Assembly: GCF_958450345.1 (NCBI RefSeq)
Contig: NC_088783.1
Coordinates: forward strand, 99,815,302 to 99,879,301
From: Calliphora vicina
Taxonomy: Eukaryota; Arthropoda; Insecta; Diptera; Calliphoridae
DNA: 64,000 nucleotides
Reading direction: 5' to 3'
Part shown: piece by piece, positions 1 through 10,827 of the stretch
How the letters are laid out: each line of letters begins with the position of its first letter
How positions within the stretch are numbered: the first letter of the stretch is position 1
Translations under genes and position numbers: made by a program
The notes under the pieces: model-generated
Database searches by the model: none
Told to the model about the DNA's origin: nothing
The model's input: only the letters and a program-made list of their open reading frames with translations

Positions 1-75
1 AAGTTACCTTTGAAAAACATGTCAGTTATTATGTGTAATGTCAATTATATTAATTTTTTTGTTAATCTGATTAAA

Positions 76-1083
76 ATGAGTGACCAGAAAAAAGTGCGTA
101 CTGAAATTATTAAATATTTTCAACAAAACCCAACTTGGTCTTACAAAAAGTTGGCCAAGCATACAAAGGTCTGCCGTCAAACTGTTTCCAATGTTATTAA
201 ACAGTACCGGGAGAACTTGTCAGTTGATAGAAAACCTGGTTCAGGTAGAAGGAATGGTCCACATGATGTTTCTAAAGCCAAAAAAATAGAACGCATTTTC
301 AAAAGAGCTCCCAACACATCCGGTAGGAAAGCAGCCCGGTTAGCTCAGTGCTCGGACTATTTGGTACGAAAAGTTAAAGCTAATGCAGGTTTAAAAACAT
401 ACAAGGCTCAAAAAGTTCCTGACAGGAACGCTACTAAAAATTTAGAGGCCAAAAACAGAGCACGGAAATTGAAGTCAAGTTTTATAAAAAAATATTCTTG
501 CTGCATAATGGATGACGAAACGTATGTTCTGGCAGATTTTTCGCAACTTCCAGGTCAAAAATTTTATGTTGCTGATGCTCGAGGGAATGTTGAAGAAAAG
601 TTTAGGACCCAAAAGCAGACAAAATTTCCCAGAAAGTTCTTGGTATGGCAAGCAATATGCAGTTGCGGCAAAAGAAGCCACTCATTTGTTACAACGGGCT
701 CTATAAATACCGAAATTTACATCAAGGAATGTTTACAAAAAAGGCTGCTTCCATTCATAAGACTTCATAATGTGTCCACTTATTTTTGGCCTGACTTGGC
801 ATCCTGTCACTATGGCAAACAAGCCCTTGAGTGGTACAAGAACAATAATGTGGTATTTGTACCAAGAGAGGCAAATCCTCCAAACTGCCCGGAGCTAAGG
901 CCAGTGGAGAGATATTGGGCTCTTGTTAAAAGAGAATTGAAGAGTACAAAAAAGGTGTCCAAAAGTGTGGTAGATTTTAAACGGAGATGGACTACATGTT
1001 CGAGCAAAGTGACAGAAAGCACTATAAAAACGTTAATGGAAGGGTTTCCGAAAAAGGTTCAAAATTTCATCACTAGTGATTAA
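76..1083 (+). CDS. Tc1/mariner-superfamily transposase, DD37E-type, intact frame
   Basis: The predicted product is 335 residues and would catalyse cut-and-paste transposition. An N-terminal helix-turn-helix part (about residues 5-55, with 'WSYKKLAKHTKVCRQTVSNV') precedes a DDE domain. The catalytic triad is visible: Asp146 in IMDDETYV, Asp240 in WPDLASCHYG and Glu278 in ELRPVERYW. That leaves 37 residues between the second and third residues, hence the DD37E call. I chose the ATG at 76 because family members start just before the HTH; the ATG at 10 would add 22 hydrophobic residues. AATAAA lies about 50 bp after the TAA stop. The 5' terminal inverted repeat lies outside the window and I found no convincing 3' repeat. 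There is no frameshift or stop, unlike every other transposase here, so this copy is young. Confidence is high for the family and moderate for the subfamily. Confidence 0.9.
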   Translation: MSDQKKVRTEIIKYFQQNPTWSYKKLAKHTKVCRQTVSNVIKQYRENLSVDRKPGSGRRNGPHDVSKAKKIERIFKRAPNTSGRKAARLAQCSDYLVRKVKANAGLKTYKAQKVPDRNATKNLEAKNRARKLKSSFIKKYSCCIMDDETYVLADFSQLPGQKFYVADARGNVEEKFRTQKQTKFPRKFLVWQAICSCGKRSHSFVTTGSINTEIYIKECLQKRLLPFIRLHNVSTYFWPDLASCHYGKQALEWYKNNNVVFVPREANPPNCPELRPVERYWALVKRELKSTKKVSKSVVDFKRRWTTCSSKVTESTIKTLMEGFPKKVQNFITSD

Positions 1084-1184
1084 AACTATAAAAATAATTT
1101 TTTTTGTAAATTGTAATAATAATTTCAATCAAATAAAAAAAAAATTAAAGCTGTAAGTTTAGTGGTTTCTTTTTTATAAACATA

Positions 1185-1610
1185 TATGTATGTTAAGAAT
1201 TTTTCGATCTCACTCCTTATATGGTCTTATATACGTCGTTGCAAAGGTCTTTGAAATATGTATCTATCATTAGATATCCATATTGTCTATATTAATGACT
1301 TAGTAATCCAGATATAGGTCAACAATCGAGGTTGTCCTTGTTTTTTCCTCATATCTCAGCCATTTGTGTACCGATTTTGCTGATTTTAAATAGGAAACTT
1401 CTCGAAAGCATGTCTGACAGAATTATTGAAGATTTGGATCCCGAAGATATCTGGGGTCTTCAGAAAATTGATTTCAACAGACAGACGGACAGATAGACAT
1501 GGCTTAAATGACTCCGCTATCTATAAGGATCCAGAATATATATACTTTATAAGGTCGAAAAATTATATTGTGGAAATTACAAACGGAATGACAAACTAAT
1601 ATATACCAAT
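1185..1610. repeat. Helitron-like/mini-me-type fly interspersed repeat fragment
   Basis: This stretch contains the block 'cagacagacggacagataga' followed by 'atatatatactttataaggt' and 'acaaacggaatgacaaac'. These are hallmark pieces of a very abundant intergenic repeat in higher flies. Parts recur in opposite orientation at 4656-5260 and again at 13115-13455. There is no coding potential. The class (Helitron/DINE-like) is from general knowledge and not shown by visible ends. Confidence 0.6.
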
Positions 1611-2775
1611 TCTGTATAATGAAAAATATGAAATTGTTCAGCCTTCTGGTTCTTTTTACATTACTTTAGATGTTTAAAACTTAGCTTTTGAAAACTGTTC
1701 ACTGTGTACAAAAACATTCACAAAGAAATCGTTTTCAACCAAACACCTCAAATAAAAATGAACAATAAGAACAAACATGTTCATTTATTGCTTCTAAACT
1801 AAAATAACCAATCAGTAAAAAGAACTATAATGCCCTACCCAAATTTCACATTTTGATAGCTTTATCAGAATATGAACCAAAATTTCCCTACCGAAAACAC
1901 TTCCTAGTTTTTAATAATTCCTCCATAAAAGGCCAGGAAGATAACAGTAATAAATCGCAGATCAATTCTGTTAAATATGGAGTTACGTTTATATGAAAAA
2001 TAAATGATCTCCTGAAAACTTGTGAATATAGTCCATTGACATAATTTCTTCATAGTTCAAAATGTCATCCGCTACAACATGTATGTGGAAATATTTTATC
2101 TAAATTATACAAATAGAGAATTTGAATTCAATGTTAAAGTCATTCAGTCAACCACACGAAATCCACCACTTCCAAAATTAGCAAAGCATTTTTGTAGTTT
2201 ATTGAGTCACGATGAAATGAAATCCTGGATATCATTTTAAAGCCATCTATGCGATGGATTTTGAAACTATTTTGAACTATTTATTAACAGTATGACTTGT
2301 GTGAAACTTGATTTACTGGAGACATCTGAATAAAGAGAGATCAAATGAATCTATCTTTTATTTGCGATTGTATTCAAATGATAGACTGCTGTTCAAACTC
2401 ATTGCTTTTTCACTTATGCTGCAGATAAAATCATGTTATTCATGACATAACCTGGTTAGAGCACATTCTAGTTGTATTGAGCAATGTTTTAGTGATTTCA
2501 CTCTTCCATGTTTATAAAAAAAAATAACCGATTAATCGTATATTTATTAGCAACATGTATTCCTATGGCAAAAGACCCTAACAATATAACATTGCTTGGA
2601 ATCTTATTTTAATTTCTTCCTTGTTTTTCTTTTCTGTTTGTTTGCAAAACTGCTGCATGACTTCTTCATTCGTTTACTGCTGTTCTGATGCCTTTTTTTA
2701 GTTGTTTTCATATTTGTTGTTGGTAGATTTTTATTGTATATAATCAAGGCAAATAACCATTTCGTTTTAGCGTTA
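1611..2775. other. AT-rich stretch, nothing recognised
   Basis: No domain-like frame, RNA or clear terminal repeat is visible. A 73-residue basic open frame (2604-2825, minus strand) runs into the tandem duplication and has no family features. Confidence 0.5.
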
Positions 2776-3859
2776 AAACCAACATTAATTATGTGCAGCG
2801 CGATCGTTCTTTTCGAACGTCGCACGATCGTATATTGTTGATCATTTCAGTTGAGTGTTGTTTGGTTTGGCTTGATTTGGCCAGCCAGCCATCATTAGTT
2901 GGGCTGAAGAGTGTAAAAATGAGCTCAAAGTTCATTATTTAACTTAAATTTTATTATTGTTTTTCAATATGGTTACCGATACGTCAATGAATGCGAGCGG
3001 ACATTTATTGTATAAATAATTCTGGAAATTTACAACATAATTATCAGAGATTAGTATAATCATTATTGATTGTATTACATTGTCAAATACATATTTTACA
3101 AGGATTTAAAAATGTTTATTTTGTTTATATTATCACATAGATTTTTCTACTAATACATTCTCACCAGTTAGGTTTCTGACAACTGAGTTAGGTCTTTGAC
3201 AGCAGCGTTACCGCACTATATCTATTCTCTATGGTATATTATTTATATTTTACTGGAAAAATTTTCATTTCCCTAAGTGAGAGTTAAAAATAGACAATTA
3301 ACATTTTAGTTTATATCAAACCAACATTAATTATGTGCAGCGCGATCGTTCTTTTCGAACGTCGCACGATCGTATATTGTTGATCATTTCAGTTGAGTGT
3401 TGTTTGGTTTGGCTTGATTTGGCCAGCCAGCCATCATTAGTTGGGCTGAAGAGTGTAAAAATGAGCTCAAAGTTCATTATTTAACTTAAATTTTATTATT
3501 GTTTTTCAATATGGTTACCGATACGTCAATGAATGCGAGCGGACATTTATTGTATAAATAATTCTGGAAATTTACAACATAATTATCAGAGATTAGTATA
3601 ATCATTATTGATTGTATTACATTGTCAAATACATATTTTACAAGGATTTAAAAATGTTTATTTTGTTTATATTATCACATAGATTTTTCTACTAATACAT
3701 TCTCACCAGTTAGGTTTCTGACAACTGAGTTAGGTCTTTGACAGCAGCGTTACCGCACTATATCTATTCTCTATGGTATATTATTTATATTTTACTGGAA
3801 AAATTTTCATTTCCCTAAGTGAGAGTTAAAAATAGACAATTAACATTTTAGTTTATATC
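2776..3859. repeat. Perfect 542-bp tandem direct duplication
   Basis: Copy 1 is 2776-3317 and copy 2 is 3318-3859. I compared them line by line and saw no difference. Both copies are followed by AAAC, a 4-bp microhomology at the junction. Each copy carries a short inverted motif (CGATCGTTC, then GAACG and CGATCG) and a TCAGTTG initiator-like motif downstream of it. Near its end each has the right terminal part of the hAT-type MITE family seen at 14779-14952 and 43466-43654. The identity means a very recent duplication or an assembly artefact. Confidence 0.95.
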
Positions 3860-4424
3860 AAACAACTTTAATCAATTTCGAATTTGTTTAAGAATATACC
3901 TTAAAATCAAGTTCAAGTTTATTTAACAAAACCAGATTTGTACTCCTATAAAAAAATAATTTAAAAAAATCCATTTCTGTACGTAAAGGAACCCAAAGAT
4001 AAAAAGTTCACATGAATTTATTTACATAAACACAAACAAACAAAAACATATATTTAATTGAATATATTTTTTTAAGTTTTAGATGATTATCCTCCTTTTT
4101 TCATCTTTGTTTTCTTTGTTTTCGTGTTGATTTAATTTTTTGTTTTGCGAAATTTCAATCAATTTTGTTGTTTTTTACTCGCTCATCACATCAAAACAAA
4201 TTATGAACGAATTAATTTGGTACCAAAAGCACGCAAGCGCTTAAAAGATTCTACACATGCACACACACACGTACACAAATAAATACAGTATCGTTCAAAA
4301 TTTGGTGGACAAAAATTCAATTTATAACTTTTTTCCAATAACATTAACGTCTTCCTGTTCTAAAATCCCCTTCACCAATTTTGATGTGATTGGTGGGACA
4401 TTTTATCATGGGCACACGCAGAGA
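3860..4424. other. AT-rich stretch with short CA microsatellite
   Basis: Poly-A/poly-T-rich sequence with a short (CA)n run near 4258-4272. No gene is seen; the 78-residue open frame starting at 4257 begins in the CA run and shows no family features. Confidence 0.5.
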
Positions 4425-4655
4425 AAAAATATAATTGGGCATGGTTACTGTAACCATTTAAATAGTGTTACAAGATTTTTAACAATATTATAGTCACAGT
4501 AACCATTTACGTGATTGTGGTAACCATAATATGGTTAATTTACGATTCACATGATTGTATCAACCATATATATGGTTACAGTAAACAAATATATGTTTGT
4601 GGCAACCATATTTATGATGAATAATTTAGCATAATATGTTGTTCTCAGATTATGA
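4425..4655. repeat. Repeat with alternating 'ataatatgg/accata' units, starting CACGCAGA
   Basis: It begins with 'cacacgcagagaaaaaat' and then repeats 'ggttactgtaaccat' and 'accataatatggtt' motifs that are locally self-complementary. A related copy is at 46160-46440 and a more distant one at 10350-10640. It is non-coding. The class is unknown, but the palindromic sub-units could form a chain of small hairpins. Confidence 0.6.
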
Positions 4656-5260
4656 TAAGCAAGGGTATATGTATATAAGTTTGTCATTCCGTTTGTAATT
4701 TCTACATTTTTCATTTGCGACCCCACAAATTATATATATTCCGGATAGTTATAGATAGCGAAGTCGATATACATGATTCATACATCAATATATCGAGAAT
4801 TCTTCCGCCTCGGTTGCTACTTAAAATCGACAAAATCGGACCAAAAATGGTTTTTTTTTGGCAAAATAATTTATGACAAAAAAATTTATTTGATGAAAAA
4901 AATTCGCGTTAAAAAATATTTTTCTCGATTTTGGCCCATTGTAGGTCCAACTTACTATAGCCTATTTTTGATCTATATCTGGATTATTAAGTCATTAATA
5001 TATGTAGACAATATGGATATCTAGATATTTCAAAGTCCATTGCAACGATGTATATAAGGCTATAGTAAGTTGGACCTACAATGGGCCAATATCGAGAAAA
5101 ATATTTTTTAACCCGAATTTTTTTCATCAAAAAAATTAAAAAAAACTTTTTTAAAAAACAATTTTGAAAAAAATTTAAACAAATTTATTTTTAAGTATAA
5201 TTTGGGGAAGGGTATATAAGATTCGGCACAGCCGAATATAGCTCTCTTACTTGATTTTAG
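4656..5260. repeat. Helitron-like fly repeat with internal 80-bp-arm hairpin
   Basis: It runs from 'gggtatatgtatataagttt' to the marker end 'ggcacagccgaatata...cttacttg'. It is the opposite orientation of the repeat at 1185-1610 and shares its end with 13115-13455. An internal inverted repeat has arms at about 4883-4962 and 5058-5137, nearly identical, with a 95-bp loop. The arms contain 'cccattgtaggtccaactta'. Confidence 0.7.
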
Positions 5261-5414
5261 TTAAATTAAGGGTTGTATATTTTCGTATCATCTATTTTTA
5301 GTCCGCCAATGAGTTTTGACCGACATTGTACGCAAAACTAGACAGCCATGCAAAGCTGGGATATACATATATAGGACATATTAAAAAGGTGCTAAAGAGT
5401 ATTTTTTAAACTAA

Positions 5415-5520
5415 GGGCCATTATTACAACTTCCCTTTATAGTTAAAGGTAACTTTAAGCAATAGAAAAAGGTACCCTTAAAGTTAACTTTAACTATAAC
5501 GGCAAGTTGTATAATGGCCC
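5415..5520. mobile_element. 106-bp PIF/Harbinger-type MITE with TAA target duplication
   Basis: The terminal inverted repeats start GGGCCATTATTACAACTT on the left and GGGCCATTATACAACTTGCC on the right (read inward). They extend about 45 bp, leaving almost no unique centre. TAA flanks both sides (5412-5414 and 5521-5523), which fits the TWA target preference of Harbinger elements. A related copy is at 16581-16671. Confidence 0.85.
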
Positions 5521-5523
5521 TAA

Positions 5524-6360
5524 AGAGTACAAAATTCCAAATACTTATATGTTTAAATTTTAAAATAACGTTATTTATGATTGTTTTAACGAAAATACTA
5601 ACGAAGACGAATACTAATACTAATATGATTGTAGCGAAACAGATCTGAGTCTTAGCTGAGAATCGAATCCCCAAACATCAAACTGGAAGACCAGCATACT
5701 TCTGTCTGAATATGTCAGTATTATGAACAACATGTATGTGAAACTCCAGTGGTTTTATATTATGCAGAAGCCCCTATTACAAAATACAACACAAATTTCC
5801 CAAAAAAGTACCAAAATCCGCTCCAATATATTACTTGGTTGAACATCACCAGCAAAGAAATTCACAAATAAAATCTACCACATACATTAAGTTATTAAAA
5901 AACTTCAAACTAATTATTTTATATCTGATGCTATTACGACCCAAAAAAAACAAGGAACAAAACATGAAAATGAATCTTAAAGATGAATTTTTGATTAATA
6001 CTTCAAAATTTAATTAGTTAAGTTAAACTGGTCCAAAAAGAGAATGTACATATGAATTATAAGGCTATTTTAGGTTACATATGCCTTCAGCAGAACAAAT
6101 AAAGTTGTTTCACTAGTTTTTTTTAAGGATTTAAAAACGAAATCATTTTGCCTTCACTTTAAACTAATTATGTGTTCAAAAATTGAGAGCGGTAATTAAA
6201 TGGTTTTTAAAATACTCGTAGTTTATGCACTAAATGTCAGCTGCAATAAACTCAAGGTAAATATAATTCAAATAAGATTTATATTCGTATAAGTAATCAG
6301 TTACTAAGTATTTTTTTGCTTTTACTGTTGTATTTAAAACTTTTATTTTAAACATTTTAA
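5524..6360. other. AT-rich stretch, nothing recognised
   Basis: Only short spurious frames are seen (for example a lysine/asparagine-rich 60-residue frame at 5835). No repeat ends or RNA are visible. Confidence 0.45.
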
Positions 6361-6600
6361 GTACACAGAAAAAATTATATTGCAATTCAAACATTTATCC
6401 CATATCGAACTGGTTTCAATTATTTCATAATTAAATCAAGTATTCATTTGCTCAAAAACAAAATTTCTTGATATTTTCTATTGAATTTTGAGTTTTGAAT
6501 TTGATTATTTTGACAATTGAATATACAATTTTCGTTATTGGTTGAATTTCAAATACAAAAATTATTGAATAGATAATTTTCGTAATACGTTTCAAATGAG
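6361..6600. repeat. Repeat starting TACACAGAAAAAA
   Basis: The start 'tacacagaaaaaattatatt' resembles repeat starts at 63802, 51704 and, with CACGCAGA, at 4420 and 10351. The body is AT-rich with 'attgaat/caattga' half-palindromes. The right end is unclear. Confidence 0.4.
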
Positions 6601-7420
6601 CTAGAATCCACATTACAATGAATCAATAAACCTGAAACTAGAGACATGTTATCCTGAATTAGTATTACTTCACTAAAGGAGACTTAATAGTGCTATTTAT
6701 TTCTTCCAATTGGGGTGGCGAAACGCACCGAGTCAGCTAGTACTTCATACTTTCATCAGATATTTGAAAACAATTAAGTCTTTGTAACAAAAATTTTCCA
6801 TTATTTTTTTAAATTAAATAAATAAACAGTAATTTGGTTTAATTATCAAGAAATAATCGTATGATCCATATTGTTTAATGAGTTTGTATCATTCTTTATT
6901 AACAGGCTTTCTTGCATAGCCTCCGAAAGGTAGCCTGCTATATCATATGAAGCAATTATAGTAATACAATTTAAAAAATTTACAGAAATCTTAAGATATT
7001 TTTACCGCTCTATTTTTAGGGATATTGGATAAAAAAGTTTGTTTCTAATTTCTAAATTTTGAATTTTTCTACTGAAAAAGATTAAAAGTAAAAACCGAAG
7101 AATAATTGTCGGTTTTAGGCCTTGAAAAATCGCGATTTTCTAATTTTCTAAAACTCAAATGTTGAATTTTGCCAGAATTTGGTATAAAAACCACCTTACT
7201 TTATGCCAAGATTTGTGGTATGTATCATACGTATTTTCGATACTGAAGTTATATATGTATGTCAATCAATTTGTCACCAATTATATCAATTACTTACTGT
7301 ATCATTTTCGGTTAAATTCCGGCCATACCAGGTTATTTGAAAGGTCTGAATCAACCCATTTCAATGTACCTGGTGTTATAATTTTTCTTATATTCGAAAA
7401 AACATTAAAATTTTAATCAA
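6601..7420. other. AT-rich stretch, nothing recognised
   Basis: No gene or clear repeat boundary. An 85-residue frame at 7159-7416 has no family signature and is probably chance. Confidence 0.45.
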
Positions 7421-7760
7421 TGTTATCGAAGTTACCCTTGCACAAAAGTGTAGTATCCTAGACGATTCTCAGAAGTACTAAGATTACCAACCGAGTATAT
7501 CTGTTTCGACAGAAATTTTCTTCTTGCATCCTTTATAGAGATTAAATCCCTTATAAGGTTTTCATAGCTTTCTATTTAGGCCTTCCTTAGTTTCTTTTTT
7601 ACTTCCTTCATTTGTTCCTGTAGTCATTCCAGAATTCGTCCTTATTTTCTTTACTAGCCAAGTTAAATGACCTCCTTTTGCATCTTACCCTAATGTTTGG
7701 AGTTCCGAGTTCCACCATGGTTGCTTTTTCTTACATCCCTTTTAAGTAATTGGGTTAGAT
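7421..7760 (-). pseudogene. LOA/Lian-like non-LTR retrotransposon fragment, copy 1 (endonuclease-RT linker)
   Basis: Reading the minus strand with frame changes gives 'KKKQPWWNSELQTL', then an Arg/Asn-rich stretch, then a Lys-rich helix and 'LISIKDARR'. This is the usual linker between endonuclease and reverse transcriptase in LOA/I/R1-type ORF2 proteins, with the PWWN motif. It has stops and frameshifts. A second, shorter copy follows at 7907-8240, and both are preceded by 'caatgttatcga' on the plus strand. Confidence 0.65.
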
Positions 7761-7906
7761 TTCCTAAAAACTGGGATCAGGGCATTTTCAATGTTACCTA
7801 TTGGAGTCCCCAATAATCAGTTTTATATGTTTCAATGTTTTTCTAACTAATTGTTTATATTTGTTGCAGGGAAACTTTACACTTTGTGACATCAGAAATG
7901 TTTCCA

Positions 7907-8240
7907 ATGTTATCGATACGTCTACTCCTTGCACAAAAGTGCATCACGAAAAATGTGTTTGAGAAAGTATCCGAGACGATTCTACCGAAGTATTTGTCCA
8001 GGAATTCTCAGAAGTACTAAAATTACCAACGAAATATTCCTGCTTCGACAGAGTAAATTTCTTGCATCCTTTATAGAGATTAAATCCCTTGTAAGGTCTT
8101 CATAGCTTTCTCTTTTGGCCTTGCTCAGTTCCTTTTTATACTTCCTTAATTTGTTCCTGTTCGGAGTTCCAACTTCAACCATGGTTGCTTTTTCTTACAT
8201 CCTTCTTTAGTAATTTGGCTAGCTTTAATTGATTTTGGGA
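7907..8240 (-). pseudogene. LOA/Lian-like retrotransposon fragment, copy 2
   Basis: A 66-residue open stretch (7982-8182) contains 'KYKKELSKAKRESYEDLT' and 'DLISIKDARNLL', matching copy 1 and the Lys-rich linker before the reverse transcriptase. The tryptophan motif seen in copy 1 is frameshifted here and about 90 bp of the middle are missing. Two adjacent partial copies in the same orientation suggest a local duplication followed by independent decay. Confidence 0.6.
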
Positions 8241-9400
8241 GCTGCAAAGTATTTCGTTAACTAGATACGGACTCCGACAGACTTGGCCCCTTCGAACCAC
8301 TTAGAATGTGATTGCGTATTGTGATTGGTGTAGTAAAATGAGGATATTGGTCCATAATAATATGTAAAATCTACAAATAATTATCAATATAAAGGTTCCA
8401 TAAATAGTTCCTTTCCGACTATTAAAAGTAACTTTAACTGAAGGGCATTTCCAATTCGTTTTAACTGTGTATCTAGCTAAATAGAATGAATACTTTTGCT
8501 GACTTTTTAGTTAAAAAGTGTTAAAATATCTAAACAAGACTAAAAACATGAAACGGGTTTAATTTAATTCTGTTTTGTGTTTTTTGTTTTTAAAACAATT
8601 GAGCGCCAGCGGCGAGAAAATCGGTGGCATGTGTAACTTTTAGCGCTTTTAATTAACTTTTCAATTAATAAAAACATTACGACTACATCTACAATGCTCT
8701 CAGCCATTGTGTCTTTGTCTGAATACATCCATATGTAGAAATACACACAAAATAAATATAAATTTATACGACCCAGTAGTTCGTGGAACTGGTGGCGAGT
8801 TAGGTGATTGACTAGTCACGACTAGACAATTTCGAATTAAAGTTAAATTTGCAGTCTATAATTTTTTACCGATTTTGCTTAAATGTCCATCAGTTAATAT
8901 CTGAGTTCTTGTGAGAATCGGAAATAAATAAAATTCAATTTAACCACCCTAAAGGACCATACCTATATTATACATGGAAAACATATAAGATGACTTTTAA
9001 AAGGCTTTATTTGGAAAAGACTTTCAAATCGTGTTCGAAATCAATTTTGATTTCAAACGATGTGTCATTGCGTGCAAGACCTTTCCTAGTTCTGGAGATT
9101 GTAATGTAATGCGATAAATTGTTGAAATGAATAATACAATGAATTTAGTATGAATGTATATTCTGTAGTTCTGTGGACAATTCATTTGACTAACCAAATG
9201 GAGTCACCACTGCTTACTTACTAGATGAGAGTTTAAAATATATCGATATCGTAAAAGTACTGTCAAAAGGGGATGCGTTACCACATGAAGAGCTAGCAGG
9301 CATATTTTATATACATATGTGTACAGATATCTATATGCAAACGTTTTATTATTGTATTTTTTAAGAAATAAACATGTATAGGAATTTGTGGGTAACTACC
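8241..9400. other. AT-rich stretch, nothing recognised
   Basis: No gene, RNA or clear element end. The first 60 bp may still be retrotransposon sequence. Confidence 0.4.
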
Positions 9401-10290
9401 CAGAAGTTATGCATGTAGTCAATGTATCCCTTAAAGACAGTAATTGTCACAAATGTCTTATCACTTGGCTGACTCCACTTTATATATTTTGGTTATTTGC
9501 TACTTTATACATCCCAAGTAATCTAGCGTGAAGACAATTGATACTTAAGTGTCTCTAAGTAATCTGGAGTGCAGTCACTTTAGACGTTTTGTGAGTAATT
9601 CGCACAAACTGGTTTTATACAAATTGTGTTGATAAATTTATTTCATACAGTTTGTTTTTGCTTAAGTATACTGATATCCCATGTAACATAGCTTGAAGTC
9701 AATAGTCACTTTAGTGTCTCTTAGTAACCTATGGTGAAGTCACTTCAAACTTTTTTTGTACTGCACTTTATTTTACCCACCAGAAGCGTTGACTACTTTC
9801 GATCAGCTATCAGATAGACACATTGTAATCAAAAGGGTCAAGTTATTTTAACACGTGCATGTCCTAAGCAGGGGGTCATGCTTAGGACATACACGTGTTA
9901 AAATAACTAGTCAAGTAGCTGATCAAGTAACCAGTTACAAAGCTAGTAAGGTAACTGACGCTATGTAACCAGTATGTGAATCCAATGCGTTGCCTACTTT
10001 GGACCAGCTATTAGACAGTCCCATTGTAATCAAAAAGAAACAATTGACGCCCTGCTTAGGACATGCCCGTGTTAAAATGACTAGTCACGTGGCTATTGAA
10101 GTAACTAGCTCCCACCCTAAATGATGGATAAAATCACTAGTTCGGTACTGTCTCCTAGATCTGCTGGGTATATATGATAATATTTATCTGAGTATGAATA
10201 TTCTTGTAGTCATTTTATATAATACAAAATAGACATACAGACGGACAGACAGACACTTACCATTCATAATTGAAGTAATAAAGATGTCAG
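9401..10290. repeat. Complex fly repeat with direct sub-repeats and a 30-bp-arm hairpin
   Basis: Direct sub-repeats are visible. 'gtctctaagtaatctggagt' recurs in altered form near 9716. A second block, 'ggaccagctattagacag...cattgtaatcaaaa', occurs at 9801-9835 and 10001-10035. A near-perfect inverted repeat has arms 9841-9870 and 9879-9908 with one mismatch and an 8-base loop; half of it recurs at about 10050-10085. It ends in a 'cagacggacagacagacact' block. No frame is coding. Confidence 0.65.
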
Positions 10291-10349
10291 TTTATAAGGC
10301 ATGTTGTGGAATAAGTACGTATGTGTATCATGATGTCTATATATGAAAT

Positions 10350-10640
10350 AATACACGCAGAAAAAAAACTTGGTTGTGGTCAACATAATGATAAGATTTA
10401 TGATTGTAGTTCAAACGTATTATGCGCATTATTACTGTCACAAAATATCATATTATGATCAAGAGTAGTCGTAACATCATACATGAACGTAATATGATAT
10501 GAAGTAATCATATTATGATACAAATCAATCATAATATGGCCCAAAGTAATCATGTTATGACCCAATGAAATCATATTATTTTCCAATGAAACCTTATTAT
10601 GATCCTAAGTAATTATATTATCATTCAATGTTATTTTTTG
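10350..10640. repeat. 'atcatattatga'-rich repeat starting CACGCAGAAAAAA
   Basis: About ten loosely spaced copies of 'catattatga/cataatatg' half-palindromes lie after 'acacgcagaaaaaaa'. It belongs with 4425-4655 and 46160-46440 by architecture. The 62-residue minus-strand frame here is a by-product of the repeat. Confidence 0.6.
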
Positions 10641-10827
10641 CGAATACAAAATTATGTTTTAATAGATTTTTATGTTTAATTTTTTTGTTTCGATTTAGCA
10701 AAGCTAAAGATATTATACAAATAATACTATAGAGCGAATGAAAATTACTACACTCAATCCTTGCTTGTACAATTATCATTACTTAGACAAACACCAAAAT
10801 AAACACTACTGCAAAAGCCTTAAAGTA

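Noticed and set aside
2604..2825. 73-residue Lys/Arg-rich frame
   Set aside because: Overlaps the tandem duplication boundary and is poly-T complement; no family features.
5640..5720. tRNA-like B box (GGATTCGATTC) on the minus strand
   Set aside because: No A box at the right distance and no cloverleaf.
9841..9908. Strong hairpin considered as a transcription terminator
   Set aside because: The DNA is a fly nuclear repeat; hairpin terminators of the bacterial type do not apply.
10398..10586. 62-residue frame rich in 'HNMITLGH' repeats
   Set aside because: Translation of the 'catattatga' repeat, not a protein.
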